Positions 1 through 9,863 are shown, numbered from the stretch's first letter. The stretch: DNA of 64,000 nucleotides from an uncultured Clostridia bacterium (GCA_934149075.1 CAKPDR010000002.1:62001-126000); one strand, 5' to 3'. The notes: generated by a model not told the origin, from the sequence alone. Made by a program: numbers and translations.

Positions 1-800
1 TATATATTATTTTTATCCCATAAGATAGGATCAATAAAATCATATAAGCGATTTTCTACATCTCCTTTTTTATCTAAAGTAGTTAAAAATATGCAATCTC
101 CACCATTTGAAAATCCATATACATTCCCTTTTTCATCTTTAAAGCAATATTTATATTCATCATTAAAAATATCAACTATTTCTACTTTCAAAGGCTCTTT
201 ATTTAGATTTTCTCTACATCTTTCAAGTTTTCCAATATGTAAATCAAGATTTTTATTAAACTCATATCCCCAATATCTATTTTTTTCATCATTGTTAAAA
301 TCTCCTAAGCATAATTCAAGTCCAGAATAAACATTTTTAATTGGTTCTATGTTCAACATATAAACATCATATTTATTTTTTTCATTTTTGAATTTTGTTA
401 CATTCATTGTTAAGTCTTTACATATAAACTTTCCTCTATCACAAATATCAAGAACATATTTTCTTGTTAATTCTGATGGATTATATAAATAAGGATTTCC
501 ATTACCATCTAACATATAAATTTCATCATTATAAGTTATCTCACTTACTTCTTCTATTGGTAAAACTTCAGTTCCAACAAATCCAGAATGATAATAACTT
601 TGTGCTTTATCAGAAGCACTTTTAAATTCTTCTAATGTTTTTATATTTTCAAACTCTTTTAGAATCTCATTAAAATCCTTATCGCAACTATCTCCTCTTT
701 TTGAGAAAAGATTAAATTCGCTTTTATCTCCATTAAATTCTGGTGTAGAATATAATTTTTTAGTTTTTGTATCAAAATAATATACTTTTCTTCTAGTCAT
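1..800 (-). CDS. Hypothetical ICE protein, partial (C-terminus outside window)
   Basis: The reading frame opens with ATG at 798-800 behind GGAGGAAATA and stays open for at least 266 codons to the window edge. Its first bases overlap the stop of the upstream gene by 8 nt (ATGACTAG), which suggests translational coupling. The protein is acidic and soluble, with no signal peptide or membrane segment in the visible part. I do not recognise a family. Its place after ArdC-like and Dam-like genes fits an ICE accessory protein that acts in the recipient cell, but that is only inference. Confidence 0.7.
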   Translation of the reverse strand, partial: MTRRKVYYFDTKTKKLYSTPEFNGDKSEFNLFSKRGDSCDKDFNEILKEFENIKTLEEFKSASDKAQSYYHSGFVGTEVLPIEEVSEITYNDEIYMLDGNGNPYLYNPSELTRKYVLDICDRGKFICKDLTMNVTKFKNEKNKYDVYMLNIEPIKNVYSGLELCLGDFNNDEKNRYWGYEFNKNLDLHIGKLERCRENLNKEPLKVEIVDIFNDEYKYCFKDEKGNVYGFSNGGDCIFLTTLDKKGDVENRLYDFIDPILWDKNNI

Positions 801-1731
801 TATTTCCTCCAATTTCTTCATTACTTAAATCTAATTCTATTTCTTTGTCATATCTATTCATATCACTTGCTATAATCATATCTTTTGAAGCTCCTATTAT
901 TAAATTCCCTTCTTTATCTAGGTTATTTTCGATTTCAATTTTATTCATCTTGCAAAATTCCTTTACATCTTCTAATGAATAAACTTTTGCTACTATTTTT
1001 GAATCTAGTATTTCACTATCACAATTAAAGCAACAATCTCCTACTAAATCTACGTCCATATCTGATGGTGTTTTATCATCTTCTACTAATAGATATTGGT
1101 TCATATATATAGTATTGTTTAAATCTAAATCGCATTTTATAATATATTTATAATCTTGTTTTTCAAAGTTAATTTCTTTTAGTTTTTCATTCATTTTTTC
1201 TTTGTAGTTGTCTATGTCTTCTAAACTTATCCATTCAGGCTTTTCTTCATCTGTAAATGATTCATATATTTTTTTCATTTCTTCTATGTGTTTATCTACA
1301 TCTTTATAATACAGATGACCTAAATAACCATTTCCATTGCCTAAGAAATAATCACAATCAGTTCTTAATCTATCTAACATCATATAATCCAATTTTCGTG
1401 GATTTTCTCGATCTTCATTAAAAATATAGTCTTGTAAATCATTATATTTATTTTCTATATTTGCATTTTCATTAAAATCATTTACTATATGCAAAAGTGC
1501 TTGCTCCATACTTGTATATCTTCTACTCCACGTTTCGTTCGTACCAACTTTTTTACCTTCTAATGAAAATATAAAAGGAGAATATTGTTCTTCTTCTCTT
1601 CTTAAAGATAAAGACCAAACATTTCCATTATCATTTTTATATGTAAATTCAACTTTTTCGCCAATTTCAAAGCTATCTTTTCTTTCAAGTAACTTATTGA
1701 TAAGCTCTACATTTAAAATATTTTCAGTCAT
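793..1731 (-). CDS. Hypothetical acidic ICE protein
   Basis: About 312 residues. I chose the ATG at 1731 over the one 15 nt upstream because GGGAGGT sits six bases before it. The protein is rich in Asp, Glu, Asn and Lys, has no membrane segment, and ends with an acidic tail. I do not recognise a domain. It follows the Dam-type methylase by 17 nt and overlaps the next gene by 8 nt, so it belongs to the ArdC-Dam operon. Confidence 0.75.
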   Translation of the reverse strand: MTENILNVELINKLLERKDSFEIGEKVEFTYKNDNGNVWSLSLRREEEQYSPFIFSLEGKKVGTNETWSRRYTSMEQALLHIVNDFNENANIENKYNDLQDYIFNEDRENPRKLDYMMLDRLRTDCDYFLGNGNGYLGHLYYKDVDKHIEEMKKIYESFTDEEKPEWISLEDIDNYKEKMNEKLKEINFEKQDYKYIIKCDLDLNNTIYMNQYLLVEDDKTPSDMDVDLVGDCCFNCDSEILDSKIVAKVYSLEDVKEFCKMNKIEIENNLDKEGNLIIGASKDMIIASDMNRYDKEIELDLSNEEIGGNND

Positions 1732-1748
1732 TCGTATACCTCCCATAA

Positions 1749-2171
1749 TTATTTAAAAATTACTACCATACTAGGAAATGGAGCAGGATTTTTTCCATCA
1801 TTAAATTTTAGTCTACCTCTAATAAATCTAATTTCTTGCTTGTTGTAGATATAATCGTGGAAATAACTTGTATCAGTTCTTGCAGGAATAAGCATAACTA
1901 TTAAAGTATTATTTATTTTATTCTCTTCATAGCATTTTTTTACCCAATAAGGTATTTCTCTTCCATAAGGTGGATTACAAAATACTCTTTCTCCACTCCA
2001 ATCTTTAGTTAATCCATCATCTTCTTTTGTAAAATATTTCTCACATTTTGCATTATCCTTTGTAGCACAAGGATCTAACGTAAATTTAAACTCTTTATTT
2101 AGTTCTTCAAAAAATTTTATAGGTGTTGCCCATTCATTTGAATTGCTTGACATCATTCCTTTATTTATCAT
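1749..2171 (-). CDS. Phage-type DNA N6-adenine methyltransferase (Dam family)
   Basis: 140 residues, typical of the short phage and ICE Dam family. It would transfer methyl from S-adenosylmethionine to adenine in DNA. Seen: the family opening EWATP with FTLDPCAT (about residues 13-36) and the catalytic NPPYG motif (about residue 67). It is in an operon directly after an ArdC-like gene, which suggests protection of the element against host restriction. The target site cannot be told from sequence. An internal ATG at codon 6 or 7 behind AAAGGA is an alternative start. Confidence 0.88.
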   Translation of the reverse strand: MINKGMMSSNSNEWATPIKFFEELNKEFKFTLDPCATKDNAKCEKYFTKEDDGLTKDWSGERVFCNPPYGREIPYWVKKCYEENKINNTLIVMLIPARTDTSYFHDYIYNKQEIRFIRGRLKFNDGKNPAPFPSMVVIFK

Positions 2172-2217
2172 TAGTGTAATTCTTCCTTTGCAAAAATTAC
2201 TCCTTCTAAAATCCCTT

Positions 2218-3231
2218 TTATATTACTTCTTCAAATTCTTTTTCATCATTTGTTTTTTCTATTTTGTTTTCAAATACAATAACCTTTTCATAATTATCCA
2301 TTAATCTACTACAGCTTTTACTTGCATTACTACATACCTTATATAATTCATTGGGATCGTTTTTTAAGGCGTTTATCCAGGAATTAAAATAATTTATATG
2401 GTCTTGTCTTGTAAAGTCTATATCCATATCTAATTCTGCTTCTAAAAATACACAAGAAAGTTCTGCAGTTAATTCTTCTAAGGCGTATTTTTCTGTTCCA
2501 AATATATTTTTTATATCTCTATTTAATCTTTTTTCATTCCCTGTACTGTGGCTCATTTCGTGTAATAATGTACCTAAAAAAGCTTCATCTGACTTAAAGT
2601 ATTTTCTAAGTGGTAATGTTATTTTGTCATCAATTGGACTATAAAAAGCTTTCTCTTGAAATTTTTCTTCAATCGGACATTCTGATGAAACAATAAAACT
2701 GTCTGCTATATCTAAAATGTTACTCTGTCCCTTTAATTCTGGTTCAATATATGGTGGAAAGCCTTCAATTTCACAAGCATTATACAGATAAAAATAATTG
2801 ATAATAGGTCTTTTCAAATCTACTAAAACTCTTTTTTCATTTCCATCTTCGTCTTTTTCAACTTCTCCTGTTTCTTCATTTATAACCTTTTCTTGTCTTT
2901 GCCATATCCATTTTTCGCAAAATACACCTTTTGCTCCTGGTTTAACACTATATCCCATTTCATTTGCTTTTTTTAATGTTAGCCATCTAGGATCGTTATA
3001 ACCTCTTTCTATTGCTTCAAAACTTAAATTAAGTCTATTTATTCCTTGATATTGTGTTCCTGTTACTGCATTTCGTGGTAAAAATGCTTTTCTATTCCAC
3101 GCCCATTCAGAAAATATATAGCCTTTTTCCATATTAGAAATTAGCTTATCTACTATCCTTTTTCTGTTTTCTTCTACTTTTTCTTTTGCTGTTTTTTTCT
3201 TAATTTTATCTTTTGTATTAATTGTTGCCAT
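2218..3231 (-). CDS. ArdC-like antirestriction protein with zincin metallopeptidase domain
   Basis: 337 residues. The N-terminal half (about 15-160) matches the ArdC N-terminal or DUF1738 type, which binds single-stranded DNA. The C-terminal half has a zinc-peptidase site, LLHEMSHSTG (about residues 222-231), the HExxH form seen in the polyvalent-protein metallopeptidases. ArdC proteins protect incoming conjugative DNA in the recipient. First gene of an operon with the Dam-type methylase. RBS TAGGAGGTC lies 6 nt before ATG. Identification is from family knowledge and visible motifs. Confidence 0.87.
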   Translation of the reverse strand: MATINTKDKIKKKTAKEKVEENRKRIVDKLISNMEKGYIFSEWAWNRKAFLPRNAVTGTQYQGINRLNLSFEAIERGYNDPRWLTLKKANEMGYSVKPGAKGVFCEKWIWQRQEKVINEETGEVEKDEDGNEKRVLVDLKRPIINYFYLYNACEIEGFPPYIEPELKGQSNILDIADSFIVSSECPIEEKFQEKAFYSPIDDKITLPLRKYFKSDEAFLGTLLHEMSHSTGNEKRLNRDIKNIFGTEKYALEELTAELSCVFLEAELDMDIDFTRQDHINYFNSWINALKNDPNELYKVCSNASKSCSRLMDNYEKVIVFENKIEKTNDEKEFEEVI

Positions 3232-3300
3232 AATTGACCTCCTACTTTATATTACTTAAATAAAAATTTAATTTATTAAATTCTTGTTTAAATAATATAA

Positions 3301-3332
3301 AGGCTAGAATAGTTGTTTAACTAAACTAGCCT
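3301..3332 (-). terminator. Hairpin after the adhesin gene
   Basis: AGGCTAG and CTAGCCT form a 7-bp stem that extends inward through TAGTT/AACTA with a small loop. It sits directly after the adhesin stop. The T tract on the minus strand is weak (TTTATATTATT), so read-through into the ArdC operon is possible. Confidence 0.6.
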
Positions 3333-3338
3333 ATTCTC

Positions 3339-6300
3339 TTATTCTCCAGTTCGTGGAAGTTTTCTAATTGTTAGCTCTTTCTTATATGTTTTAGTAGTCC
3401 ATTCTGATTTATCTTTAACATTTACATCTAAATAAGTTCCTGAAAGATTAACATAGTTAGTCCATACATCATCTGGTTTTATATCTCCATTAACTTTTGT
3501 AAATATAAATGGTGTTGTTTTAGCTTTAAAGTATTCTGGTACTGTTCCAAATTCCATTTTGAAATCTGTTATTACTTCATCATCTTTAAGCTCAACACCA
3601 GAAAAATCAATAAAGTTATTTACTGTTGAATCTAAGTTTTCTTTAATTAATATCCAATCTTCTGAAAGGTTAGTTTTATAGTAAACGTCAAATTCAACTT
3701 TATCTGTATAAATACCTGTAAATAATTTTGTTAGTTTTACTTTTTCATAAGGAAGATTATCAATGAATGTAAAGTTGTCTAATGGAACATTTGATAAGCT
3801 TTCAACTGCGTCAAAATCATATCTAATTTCGTCATTAGGTTGTGCTTGTACTATTCCTGATTTTTCTACATTTATTTTTACTTCTACAGGATTATCTTTA
3901 AAGTCAAAACATACTTCTTGACCATTTTCGCTAATTGTAAAATAATATGTTGAAGAATCAATTAAGTAGTATTTTGGAGAATCAATTTCATAAATTTTGT
4001 AATTTCCTGCTCCAAGCATTAATTTTTCTTCTAAATATCCTTCTACTGTTGTTGTTAGTTCTGCCACTACTTCTTCTGTATCTACATTTTCAACTCTATA
4101 TGTTGCATTTGGAATATATGTATCTTTTTCTTCTCCAGTAATTTCATTATCTTTTGAAGCAACTTTAGATACATCTACGAATCCTGCAACTTCTACTTCA
4201 TTTTTAATATCAATTGTTACTTTTTGACCATTCTCTGTAATTTCAAACACATCTGGTTTATCGCTTAAAATGTAATGTTCAGGTGCTTCTACTTCCCAAA
4301 GATAATATGTACCCTTTTCAAGCATAATATCTTCTGAAAATTTTCCATATTTATCGGTAACTAACTCTAATAAAACATTATCGTCTTTATCTCTTAACTC
4401 GAATTTTACTCCCTCTAATGGTGTATCAGGTTCGTCCCCAGTCCAATAATTCTTTTCAAGAGCTGTTTTATCTATATTCATAAATCCTGCAATTTCTACT
4501 TTATTTGTAATATCAATTGTTACTTTTTGACCATTTTCAGTAATTTCAAATACATCTGGTTTGTCGTTTTTAATGTAATATTCTGGTGCTTCTACCTCCC
4601 AAAGATAGTATGTACCAACGTCTAATTGAACATCTTTTGAGAACTTTCCATATTTATCGGTAACTAACTCTAATAAAACATTATCATCTTTATCTCTTAA
4701 CTCGAATTTTACTCCCTCTAATGGTGTACCTGGTTCGTCCCCAGTCCAATAATTCTTTTCAAGAGCTGTTTTATCTATATTTAAAAATCCTTGTGGAATT
4801 GGTTCATCTTTTAATTCTAATTTGTGTGTAATTCCGTTTGCTATAACTTCAATTTTGTATATTTTTTCATCTAATTGCCAACCATCTGGAACTGATGTTT
4901 CTTTTATATAATATATACCCTTTCCAACAGTTATGGTTTTAGTATTTCCATTTTTATCTGTTACAAGTGTATCTACTAATCTTCCGTTAGCAAAATTATT
5001 TTTTGTTACGTCTGTTCCTTCTTCAAAGTCTGTTCTTACTTCATATTTTGCTCCTTCTACTGGTTGATCTTTTTCTGTACCTGTAATATAGTTTTTATCA
5101 GAAGCAACTTTTGTAATTTTTACATTATTACCTAGCTCTGGTGTATTATCTAATTCTAAGTAGATTTTTTGTTCATTTTCTGTAATTCTAAAATAGTATT
5201 CTGTACTATCTAATTCATAATGATTAGGAGCTTTGATTTCATAAACTCTATATGTACCAAGTTTTAACTCTAAATCGTCTGTTGAATAATTTGAATCTAC
5301 TATTTTTCCATCTTTATTAGTTGTTACAGTCCAATTTTTTGTTTCTTCAAAGTTTGTATATTCTATTTTGAATGTTGCATTTGCTAGTGGTGTTCCTGAT
5401 ACTTCTGCAGTCCATAAGTTATCATCATTTGATGTTTTGTAGATATTAAAATATCCACCTTCTTCAACATCATCTGAAGCTGTTACTGAAACGTGTCCTC
5501 CGTTTTCTGTAACTTTAAAATAATATTTTTTATCATTCTTTTTGGAATGTTCAGGTGCTTCAATTTCCTGTAAATAGTAATCTCCAAGTTGAAGCTTTTC
5601 ATTGTCAAATATTGTTCCATCTTCTTTTGAAACAGCTATTAATTCTTTACCTGTTTCATAAGATTTTACAATATTTCCATTTGTGTCATAAATTCCATAT
5701 TTAGCTCCTGAAACTCCTTGACCTTTTTTTACTCCAGTCCATACATTATTTCTTTCAGAAACTTTTACTGCTGAAAAATAACCACCTGGAACTGGTGTAT
5801 TTTTAACCTTTAATGTTTCACTATCGTCCATAAAATCTAATTTAAAAGAATAAGTTGAATCATTTAAAGTTGTATATTGTGGTACTGGTGTTGTTTCTTT
5901 TACATAGTATGTTCCAAGAGAAAGTCCTGTTATATGGATTTTTCCTTCGCTATTGGTTGTATAAGTATTAATCAAATTCATATTAGCATTGTATAAATTA
6001 TACTTAGCATTAGGTATTAATGAACCTGATAATGTTCCATTCCAAATATTATCTGTTGCACTTGTTTTTTCAATTGTTACTTCTCCTGTTGGAGCAATAC
6101 CTAATTCTGTATCAGCACTTCCATTTTCAAATGGATCTAGTGTTAAGGCATAATTTTGTACTGAATTGTTTGGAGCTTTACCATATAGAGCAGGATATGA
6201 TTTACAACTTCCATCTACACCAATATAAGCTTGAATATTTGATACTATACTTTTTTGTGGTATATACACTTTAAAATTCTCGCCTGCTGAAAATGTTGTC

Positions 6301-7016
6301 TTTTGACTTCCATTTGTGCTAGCAAAATAACTTCCAGAAGGTAGTCCAGAAATTTGATATACATAGTAATCCCTTAAAGGAACATTTGAGCTTACACTAT
6401 AAGTTTGTGAATAGTATTCTCCTTCTTTTGTTAGACTTCCAACTTTATTGATTGATACTTGTGGCGAAGCATAGTTATGTCCTGGATTATTTCTAGCATA
6501 ATTAACTAGATTTACTATTGCATTTGCAATTTTTGTACCTCTTTCATCTCCACCTCTATATCTTGAAGCAGGATCAAATCCATAAAGAACTGAATAAACT
6601 GCTTGTTTAGTTGCACAGAAAGCGTCATAATCGTTTTCTACTCCCATTTCGCCAGGAGATTTATAAGGAAATCCATTAAATAAAACTCTCCATACTTCTG
6701 GATTTTGGATAGCTTCTGTTACTGTTACTGTATAAGGTGCTTCTTCTCCTACACCGTGTCTATCTGAATTTAGACAATATGCAGGATAAAATTTTCCATC
6801 TTCTCCAGTATATCCAACATACGTTGTTATAATATAATACCAAGCATTTTTACTTTCATTCCAATACTGTAAATGGTATTCTGGATCTTTAACTGAATAA
6901 ATATATGCGTTACTTACACTATACGCATTTACTACATTAATAAATGGTGTTAAATATGATGATAATAACAGTAAAATTATCATTACAATACCCATTTTTG
7001 CTTTAGTTGTTTTCAT
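3339..7016 (-). CDS. Large secreted adhesin: thioester domain plus seven Cna-B/SpaA repeats, terminal LPRTG
   Basis: About 1225 residues. Start is ATG 7016 behind AGGAGGAATTTTTG. A signal peptide ends near VNA-YS (about residue 33). An N-terminal thioester-type domain is suggested by YCLN (about 81) and ATKQAVYS (about 137). Seven Cna-B/SpaA-type repeats of about 100 residues follow (residues about 310-1060); two are nearly identical. A C-terminal domain precedes the end, KLPRTGE. The LPxTG sortase motif is the very end: no hydrophobic segment or basic tail follows, unlike normal wall-anchored proteins. Likely role: attachment to cells or surfaces during mating. A class D-like sortase gene lies in the same element (15792-16352). 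Transcribed from shared promoter block 1. Confidence 0.88.
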   Translation of the reverse strand: MKTTKAKMGIVMIILLLLSSYLTPFINVVNAYSVSNAYIYSVKDPEYHLQYWNESKNAWYYIITTYVGYTGEDGKFYPAYCLNSDRHGVGEEAPYTVTVTEAIQNPEVWRVLFNGFPYKSPGEMGVENDYDAFCATKQAVYSVLYGFDPASRYRGGDERGTKIANAIVNLVNYARNNPGHNYASPQVSINKVGSLTKEGEYYSQTYSVSSNVPLRDYYVYQISGLPSGSYFASTNGSQKTTFSAGENFKVYIPQKSIVSNIQAYIGVDGSCKSYPALYGKAPNNSVQNYALTLDPFENGSADTELGIAPTGEVTIEKTSATDNIWNGTLSGSLIPNAKYNLYNANMNLINTYTTNSEGKIHITGLSLGTYYVKETTPVPQYTTLNDSTYSFKLDFMDDSETLKVKNTPVPGGYFSAVKVSERNNVWTGVKKGQGVSGAKYGIYDTNGNIVKSYETGKELIAVSKEDGTIFDNEKLQLGDYYLQEIEAPEHSKKNDKKYYFKVTENGGHVSVTASDDVEEGGYFNIYKTSNDDNLWTAEVSGTPLANATFKIEYTNFEETKNWTVTTNKDGKIVDSNYSTDDLELKLGTYRVYEIKAPNHYELDSTEYYFRITENEQKIYLELDNTPELGNNVKITKVASDKNYITGTEKDQPVEGAKYEVRTDFEEGTDVTKNNFANGRLVDTLVTDKNGNTKTITVGKGIYYIKETSVPDGWQLDEKIYKIEVIANGITHKLELKDEPIPQGFLNIDKTALEKNYWTGDEPGTPLEGVKFELRDKDDNVLLELVTDKYGKFSKDVQLDVGTYYLWEVEAPEYYIKNDKPDVFEITENGQKVTIDITNKVEIAGFMNIDKTALEKNYWTGDEPDTPLEGVKFELRDKDDNVLLELVTDKYGKFSEDIMLEKGTYYLWEVEAPEHYILSDKPDVFEITENGQKVTIDIKNEVEVAGFVDVSKVASKDNEITGEEKDTYIPNATYRVENVDTEEVVAELTTTVEGYLEEKLMLGAGNYKIYEIDSPKYYLIDSSTYYFTISENGQEVCFDFKDNPVEVKINVEKSGIVQAQPNDEIRYDFDAVESLSNVPLDNFTFIDNLPYEKVKLTKLFTGIYTDKVEFDVYYKTNLSEDWILIKENLDSTVNNFIDFSGVELKDDEVITDFKMEFGTVPEYFKAKTTPFIFTKVNGDIKPDDVWTNYVNLSGTYLDVNVKDKSEWTTKTYKKELTIRKLPRTGE
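4188..4781 (-). repeat. Tandem near-identical Cna-B repeat pair in adhesin
   Basis: Two consecutive units of about 297 bp, both beginning NIDKTALEKNYWTGDEP and continuing with almost the same residues, are nearly identical in DNA as well. The other five repeats are much more divergent, so this looks like a recent in-frame duplication. Confidence 0.75.
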
Positions 7017-7049
7017 CAAAAATTCCTCCTTTTAATGTAAAAACCGAAC

Positions 7050-7090
7050 AAAAAAAGAAGTTATTCAGACTGCTCTTTCTGAATAGCTTC
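7050..7090 (-). terminator. Leader attenuator before the adhesin gene
   Basis: On the minus strand GAAG-TATTCAGA pairs with TCTGAATA-CTTC, followed by seven T. The hairpin lies about 20 nt after the predicted start of transcription and before the ribosome-binding site, so it would stop transcription ahead of the gene unless relieved. Confidence 0.75.
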
Positions 7091-7117
7091 TTTACTCGCT
7101 ACAATTTTTCATACTAA

Positions 7118-7185
7118 TATTCTAGCACTTGAATTTTTGAATGTATACTGCAGGATTTTGCAATGTTTTTGCAAAGATTTATGTT
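7118..7185 (-). promoter_or_regulatory. Shared ICE promoter block, copy 1 (adhesin)
   Basis: Minus strand: TTTGCAAAAACATTGCAAAA, then TCCTGCAGTATAC, about 20 nt, and an extended -10 TGCTAGAAT. TATACA lies 17 nt upstream of the -10 as a possible -35. TGCA recurs three times at 10-11 bp steps, as for a protein bound along one face of DNA. Copies at 23399, 29206 and 45466 are almost identical. Confidence 0.8.
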
Positions 7186-7195
7186 AATTTTTCTA

Positions 7196-7987
7196 TTAAT
7201 GTCCGTAATAGCATAGCGTTTGGATATATTCTCCATTATAGTATTCATCTACTGCATATATTTTCATATTTGTCCCTTTTAATACACTTGATTTAAAAGT
7301 ATTATATGCACTTACATTTTCATAGGTCCAACCATTTCTATTTCCACCATAACAAGTACAAATGCTTGAATCCACAATTATTTGATATTGACTAACATCA
7401 GTTATTCCATATTTATTTAATTGTTCTAAATTATTTGTTACTTCTGTTGTTATGGTGTTTCTTAATTTATTTATATAATTTTGATTTACCTTAAATTCTC
7501 TAACCGGTGCTGATGGCTTTGGCGTTTCTACTGGTTTATTTTCAACTGGTTTGCTTTCTTCTTTTTTAGGTTCTTCAACTTTTGGTTGTTCTGTCTTTAC
7601 TGGTTCTTGTTGTGGCGTGTTATTAACTTCCGTTTTAGGTTGAGAATTATTATTTGACATAGTAGTTTTATTAGATGTATTTGAGGTCTGTTTATTAGAT
7701 GTTGATGTTTGTTTGTTTTCCTTCTTTACTTCTAGCTTCTCATCTTCTTTTAGAACTTCATCATTTTTTAATTCATTTACTTCTTCTTGCTCTTTTATTT
7801 CTTCAATTGCATTTTCAACAATTACATTTATTGGTTCATTTTCTTTTTCTTGAACTTCATTAATAACATTTTCAGGTTCTACTTTTACTATATTGTCCCT
7901 TTCTTTGTTGTTTATAAATTCTACTCCTCCTGCTACTCCTGTACTTAAAATAATTCCTATAATTAAAATTAAAAAACGTTTCATCAT
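7196..7987 (-). CDS. Membrane-anchored protein with long charged linker, unknown function
   Basis: 263 residues. An N-terminal hydrophobic segment (about 3-22) works as signal anchor. Residues about 30-170 are a low-complexity Glu/Lys/Asn/Thr/Pro-rich linker of the kind that spans the cell wall. A small C-terminal domain (about 170-263) contains CTCYGG and ends in CYYGH; it is not recognised. RBS AGGAAAG upstream. The stop lies 11 nt before shared promoter block 1, so the gene precedes the adhesin unit. Confidence 0.75.
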   Translation of the reverse strand: MMKRFLILIIGIILSTGVAGGVEFINNKERDNIVKVEPENVINEVQEKENEPINVIVENAIEEIKEQEEVNELKNDEVLKEDEKLEVKKENKQTSTSNKQTSNTSNKTTMSNNNSQPKTEVNNTPQQEPVKTEQPKVEEPKKEESKPVENKPVETPKPSAPVREFKVNQNYINKLRNTITTEVTNNLEQLNKYGITDVSQYQIIVDSSICTCYGGNRNGWTYENVSAYNTFKSSVLKGTNMKIYAVDEYYNGEYIQTLCYYGH

Positions 7988-8108
7988 TCATCACTTTCCT
8001 TTCTTATTTTTTTATGTCATTCCTAAGACTTCCTTGTTTCTGTGATAAATAATAAAACCTTTCTTAAGTATATTTTACATCATATTACCTCTTATGTCAA
8101 GTTTGCTT

Positions 8109-8426
8109 TTATAATTTTTCAATTTCAATAATATCATTAAATTGAATTGTATTATCATCAATAAATAATATATGCTTTTTTATAGGATTAATTTTTTTTA
8201 TCGTGCCTTCAAATGAAATATATTGTCTATTATAATAATATTTAATTCTTATTATATTACCTGATTCTAAACTAAATAATATGCTAGATATTTTCTCTTC
8301 TTCATCTTCTGATAATTCCTTTCTATCTTCATATTCAATTTCTTTATTTCTTAATGCTTCATTAAGTCCTTTTAATGCGTCAAATGGAAGAAATTGTCTA
8401 GCTCTATCTGCTCTACTAATAGCCAT
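8109..8426 (-). CDS. YolD-like protein
   Basis: 105 residues from ATG 8426, chosen because GGAGGACACA precedes it. Opening ADRARQFLPFDALKGLNEAL is the YolD-family signature (residues about 5-24). In Firmicutes yolD-like genes sit beside Y-family polymerase genes and are thought to help or regulate them. Here the start overlaps the polymerase stop by 11 nt, so the two are translated together. Confidence 0.85.
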   Translation of the reverse strand: MAISRADRARQFLPFDALKGLNEALRNKEIEYEDRKELSEDEEEKISSILFSLESGNIIRIKYYYNRQYISFEGTIKKINPIKKHILFIDDNTIQFNDIIEIEKL

Positions 8427-9672
8427 TGTGTCCTCCAATCAATTTATTTCTTATTATTGTTGTTGCTCCTTCTTCTAAATTCATTCCTCTAATAATCGAA
8501 TTTTTTCCCATCTTTGATTTTATTTCAATAATTGATTTTTCTAATCTTCTTTCTTTGGTTTTATTTTCTATATCTTCAAATAAATTTAATTGTTCTGAAT
8601 CCACTTTTTGAAGTCTTTCAAATGATATTCCTATCCTTCTAATAGGAGTATTTCTATCTGTTGTTTCTTCATATAATTTTTTAAATTCATAAACTAATTT
8701 TGTATATAAATTAGTAAATGAATGTAATCTTCTTGAACCTCCAGAATGTTTTTCAAAGTCCTTAGAATATCCAATATACAAACTTATACAATCAGTTTCT
8801 AAATCTTTTTCTATTAATTGTTGTGATAATAATTCAACCATTTCTTTTAAAACTAATTCTGCCTTATCAAAATTATAGTCCTTAAATAATACTTGACTAT
8901 TAGAAATTGAATTAGTTTTAGGTTTATATTCCTTTATATCTGCAATAGTACAAGGTTCGTAACCATTTGAATGATCAATTAAAAATTGAGCATTTATGCC
9001 AAATTCTTTAAATAATATTTTAGGATCAGTATGAGCAATATCATACATATCAAATATTCTTTTTTTATCTAATCTGCTTTCTATCCCTTTACCAATTTGC
9101 CAAAAATCTGATAGTGGTCTATAATGCCATAATTCTTTTTTATACTTTTCTTCATTAAGCCAACCAATATTTGTGGGAGAATGTTTTGACATTATATCTA
9201 ATGCAACTTTTGCTAAATACATATTCGTTCCTATTCCACAAGTTGCTGTAATTCCATAAGTATCATAAATATCCTTCATAATTGTTTTTGCTAAATCAAT
9301 AGATTTCATATTATAAAGTTTTAAATATTGTGTAACATCTAAAAAAGCTTCATCAATTGAGTAAACGTGTATATCCTCTTTAGCAACATATTTCAAATAA
9401 ATAGCATAAATATTTGCAGAATATTCAATATATTTATTCATACAAGGAAGTGCAATAATATATTTTATATTTGGTGGTATTTCATATATTCTACATCTAT
9501 TTTTTATCCCTAACATTTTCATTGCAGGAGTTATCGCTAAGCATATTGCCCCTTTTCCACGAGATGGATCTGCAACTACAAGATTTGTATTAAAAGGATT
9601 TAACCCTCTTTCTACACATTCTACAGACGCATAAAAAGTTTTCAAATCTATAACTAAATATATTTTTTGCAT
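8416..9672 (-). CDS. Y-family (DinB/UmuC/UvrX-type) translesion DNA polymerase
   Basis: 418 residues. It would copy damaged DNA. Seen: first catalytic aspartate in LVIDLKTFYASVE (D9), second acidic pair in YSIDEAFLDV (about 107), helix-hairpin region around FWQIGKGIESRL (about 190), little-finger region about 250-350, and a beta-clamp motif EQLNLFED near residue 363. RBS GGAGGT upstream. Coupled to yolD. Such pairs are common ICE and plasmid cargo that raises mutation or helps replication of single-stranded transferred DNA. Confidence 0.93.
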   Translation of the reverse strand: MQKIYLVIDLKTFYASVECVERGLNPFNTNLVVADPSRGKGAICLAITPAMKMLGIKNRCRIYEIPPNIKYIIALPCMNKYIEYSANIYAIYLKYVAKEDIHVYSIDEAFLDVTQYLKLYNMKSIDLAKTIMKDIYDTYGITATCGIGTNMYLAKVALDIMSKHSPTNIGWLNEEKYKKELWHYRPLSDFWQIGKGIESRLDKKRIFDMYDIAHTDPKILFKEFGINAQFLIDHSNGYEPCTIADIKEYKPKTNSISNSQVLFKDYNFDKAELVLKEMVELLSQQLIEKDLETDCISLYIGYSKDFEKHSGGSRRLHSFTNLYTKLVYEFKKLYEETTDRNTPIRRIGISFERLQKVDSEQLNLFEDIENKTKERRLEKSIIEIKSKMGKNSIIRGMNLEEGATTIIRNKLIGGHNGY

Positions 9673-9754
9673 AAAATCCCACCTCCGAACAATAGTTTTT
9701 TATGATTATAACACATTTAATTTTATTTGTAAACAATTGTTTGGGTAATATTTT

Positions 9755-9787
9755 AAAAAAGAAAGATTATATTTCAAACCTTTCTTT
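9755..9787 (-). terminator. Intrinsic terminator
   Basis: Minus strand AAAGAAAG and CTTTCTTT form a stem followed by six T. It follows the gene ending at 9864 and separates it from the polymerase-YolD unit. Confidence 0.65.
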
Positions 9788-9863
9788 GTTACAAGTATAA
9801 TTATTAAAATCAGTAATAAAAATATTTTTACTATTTTCTCCAATCTATTCTATATATTGTAAT

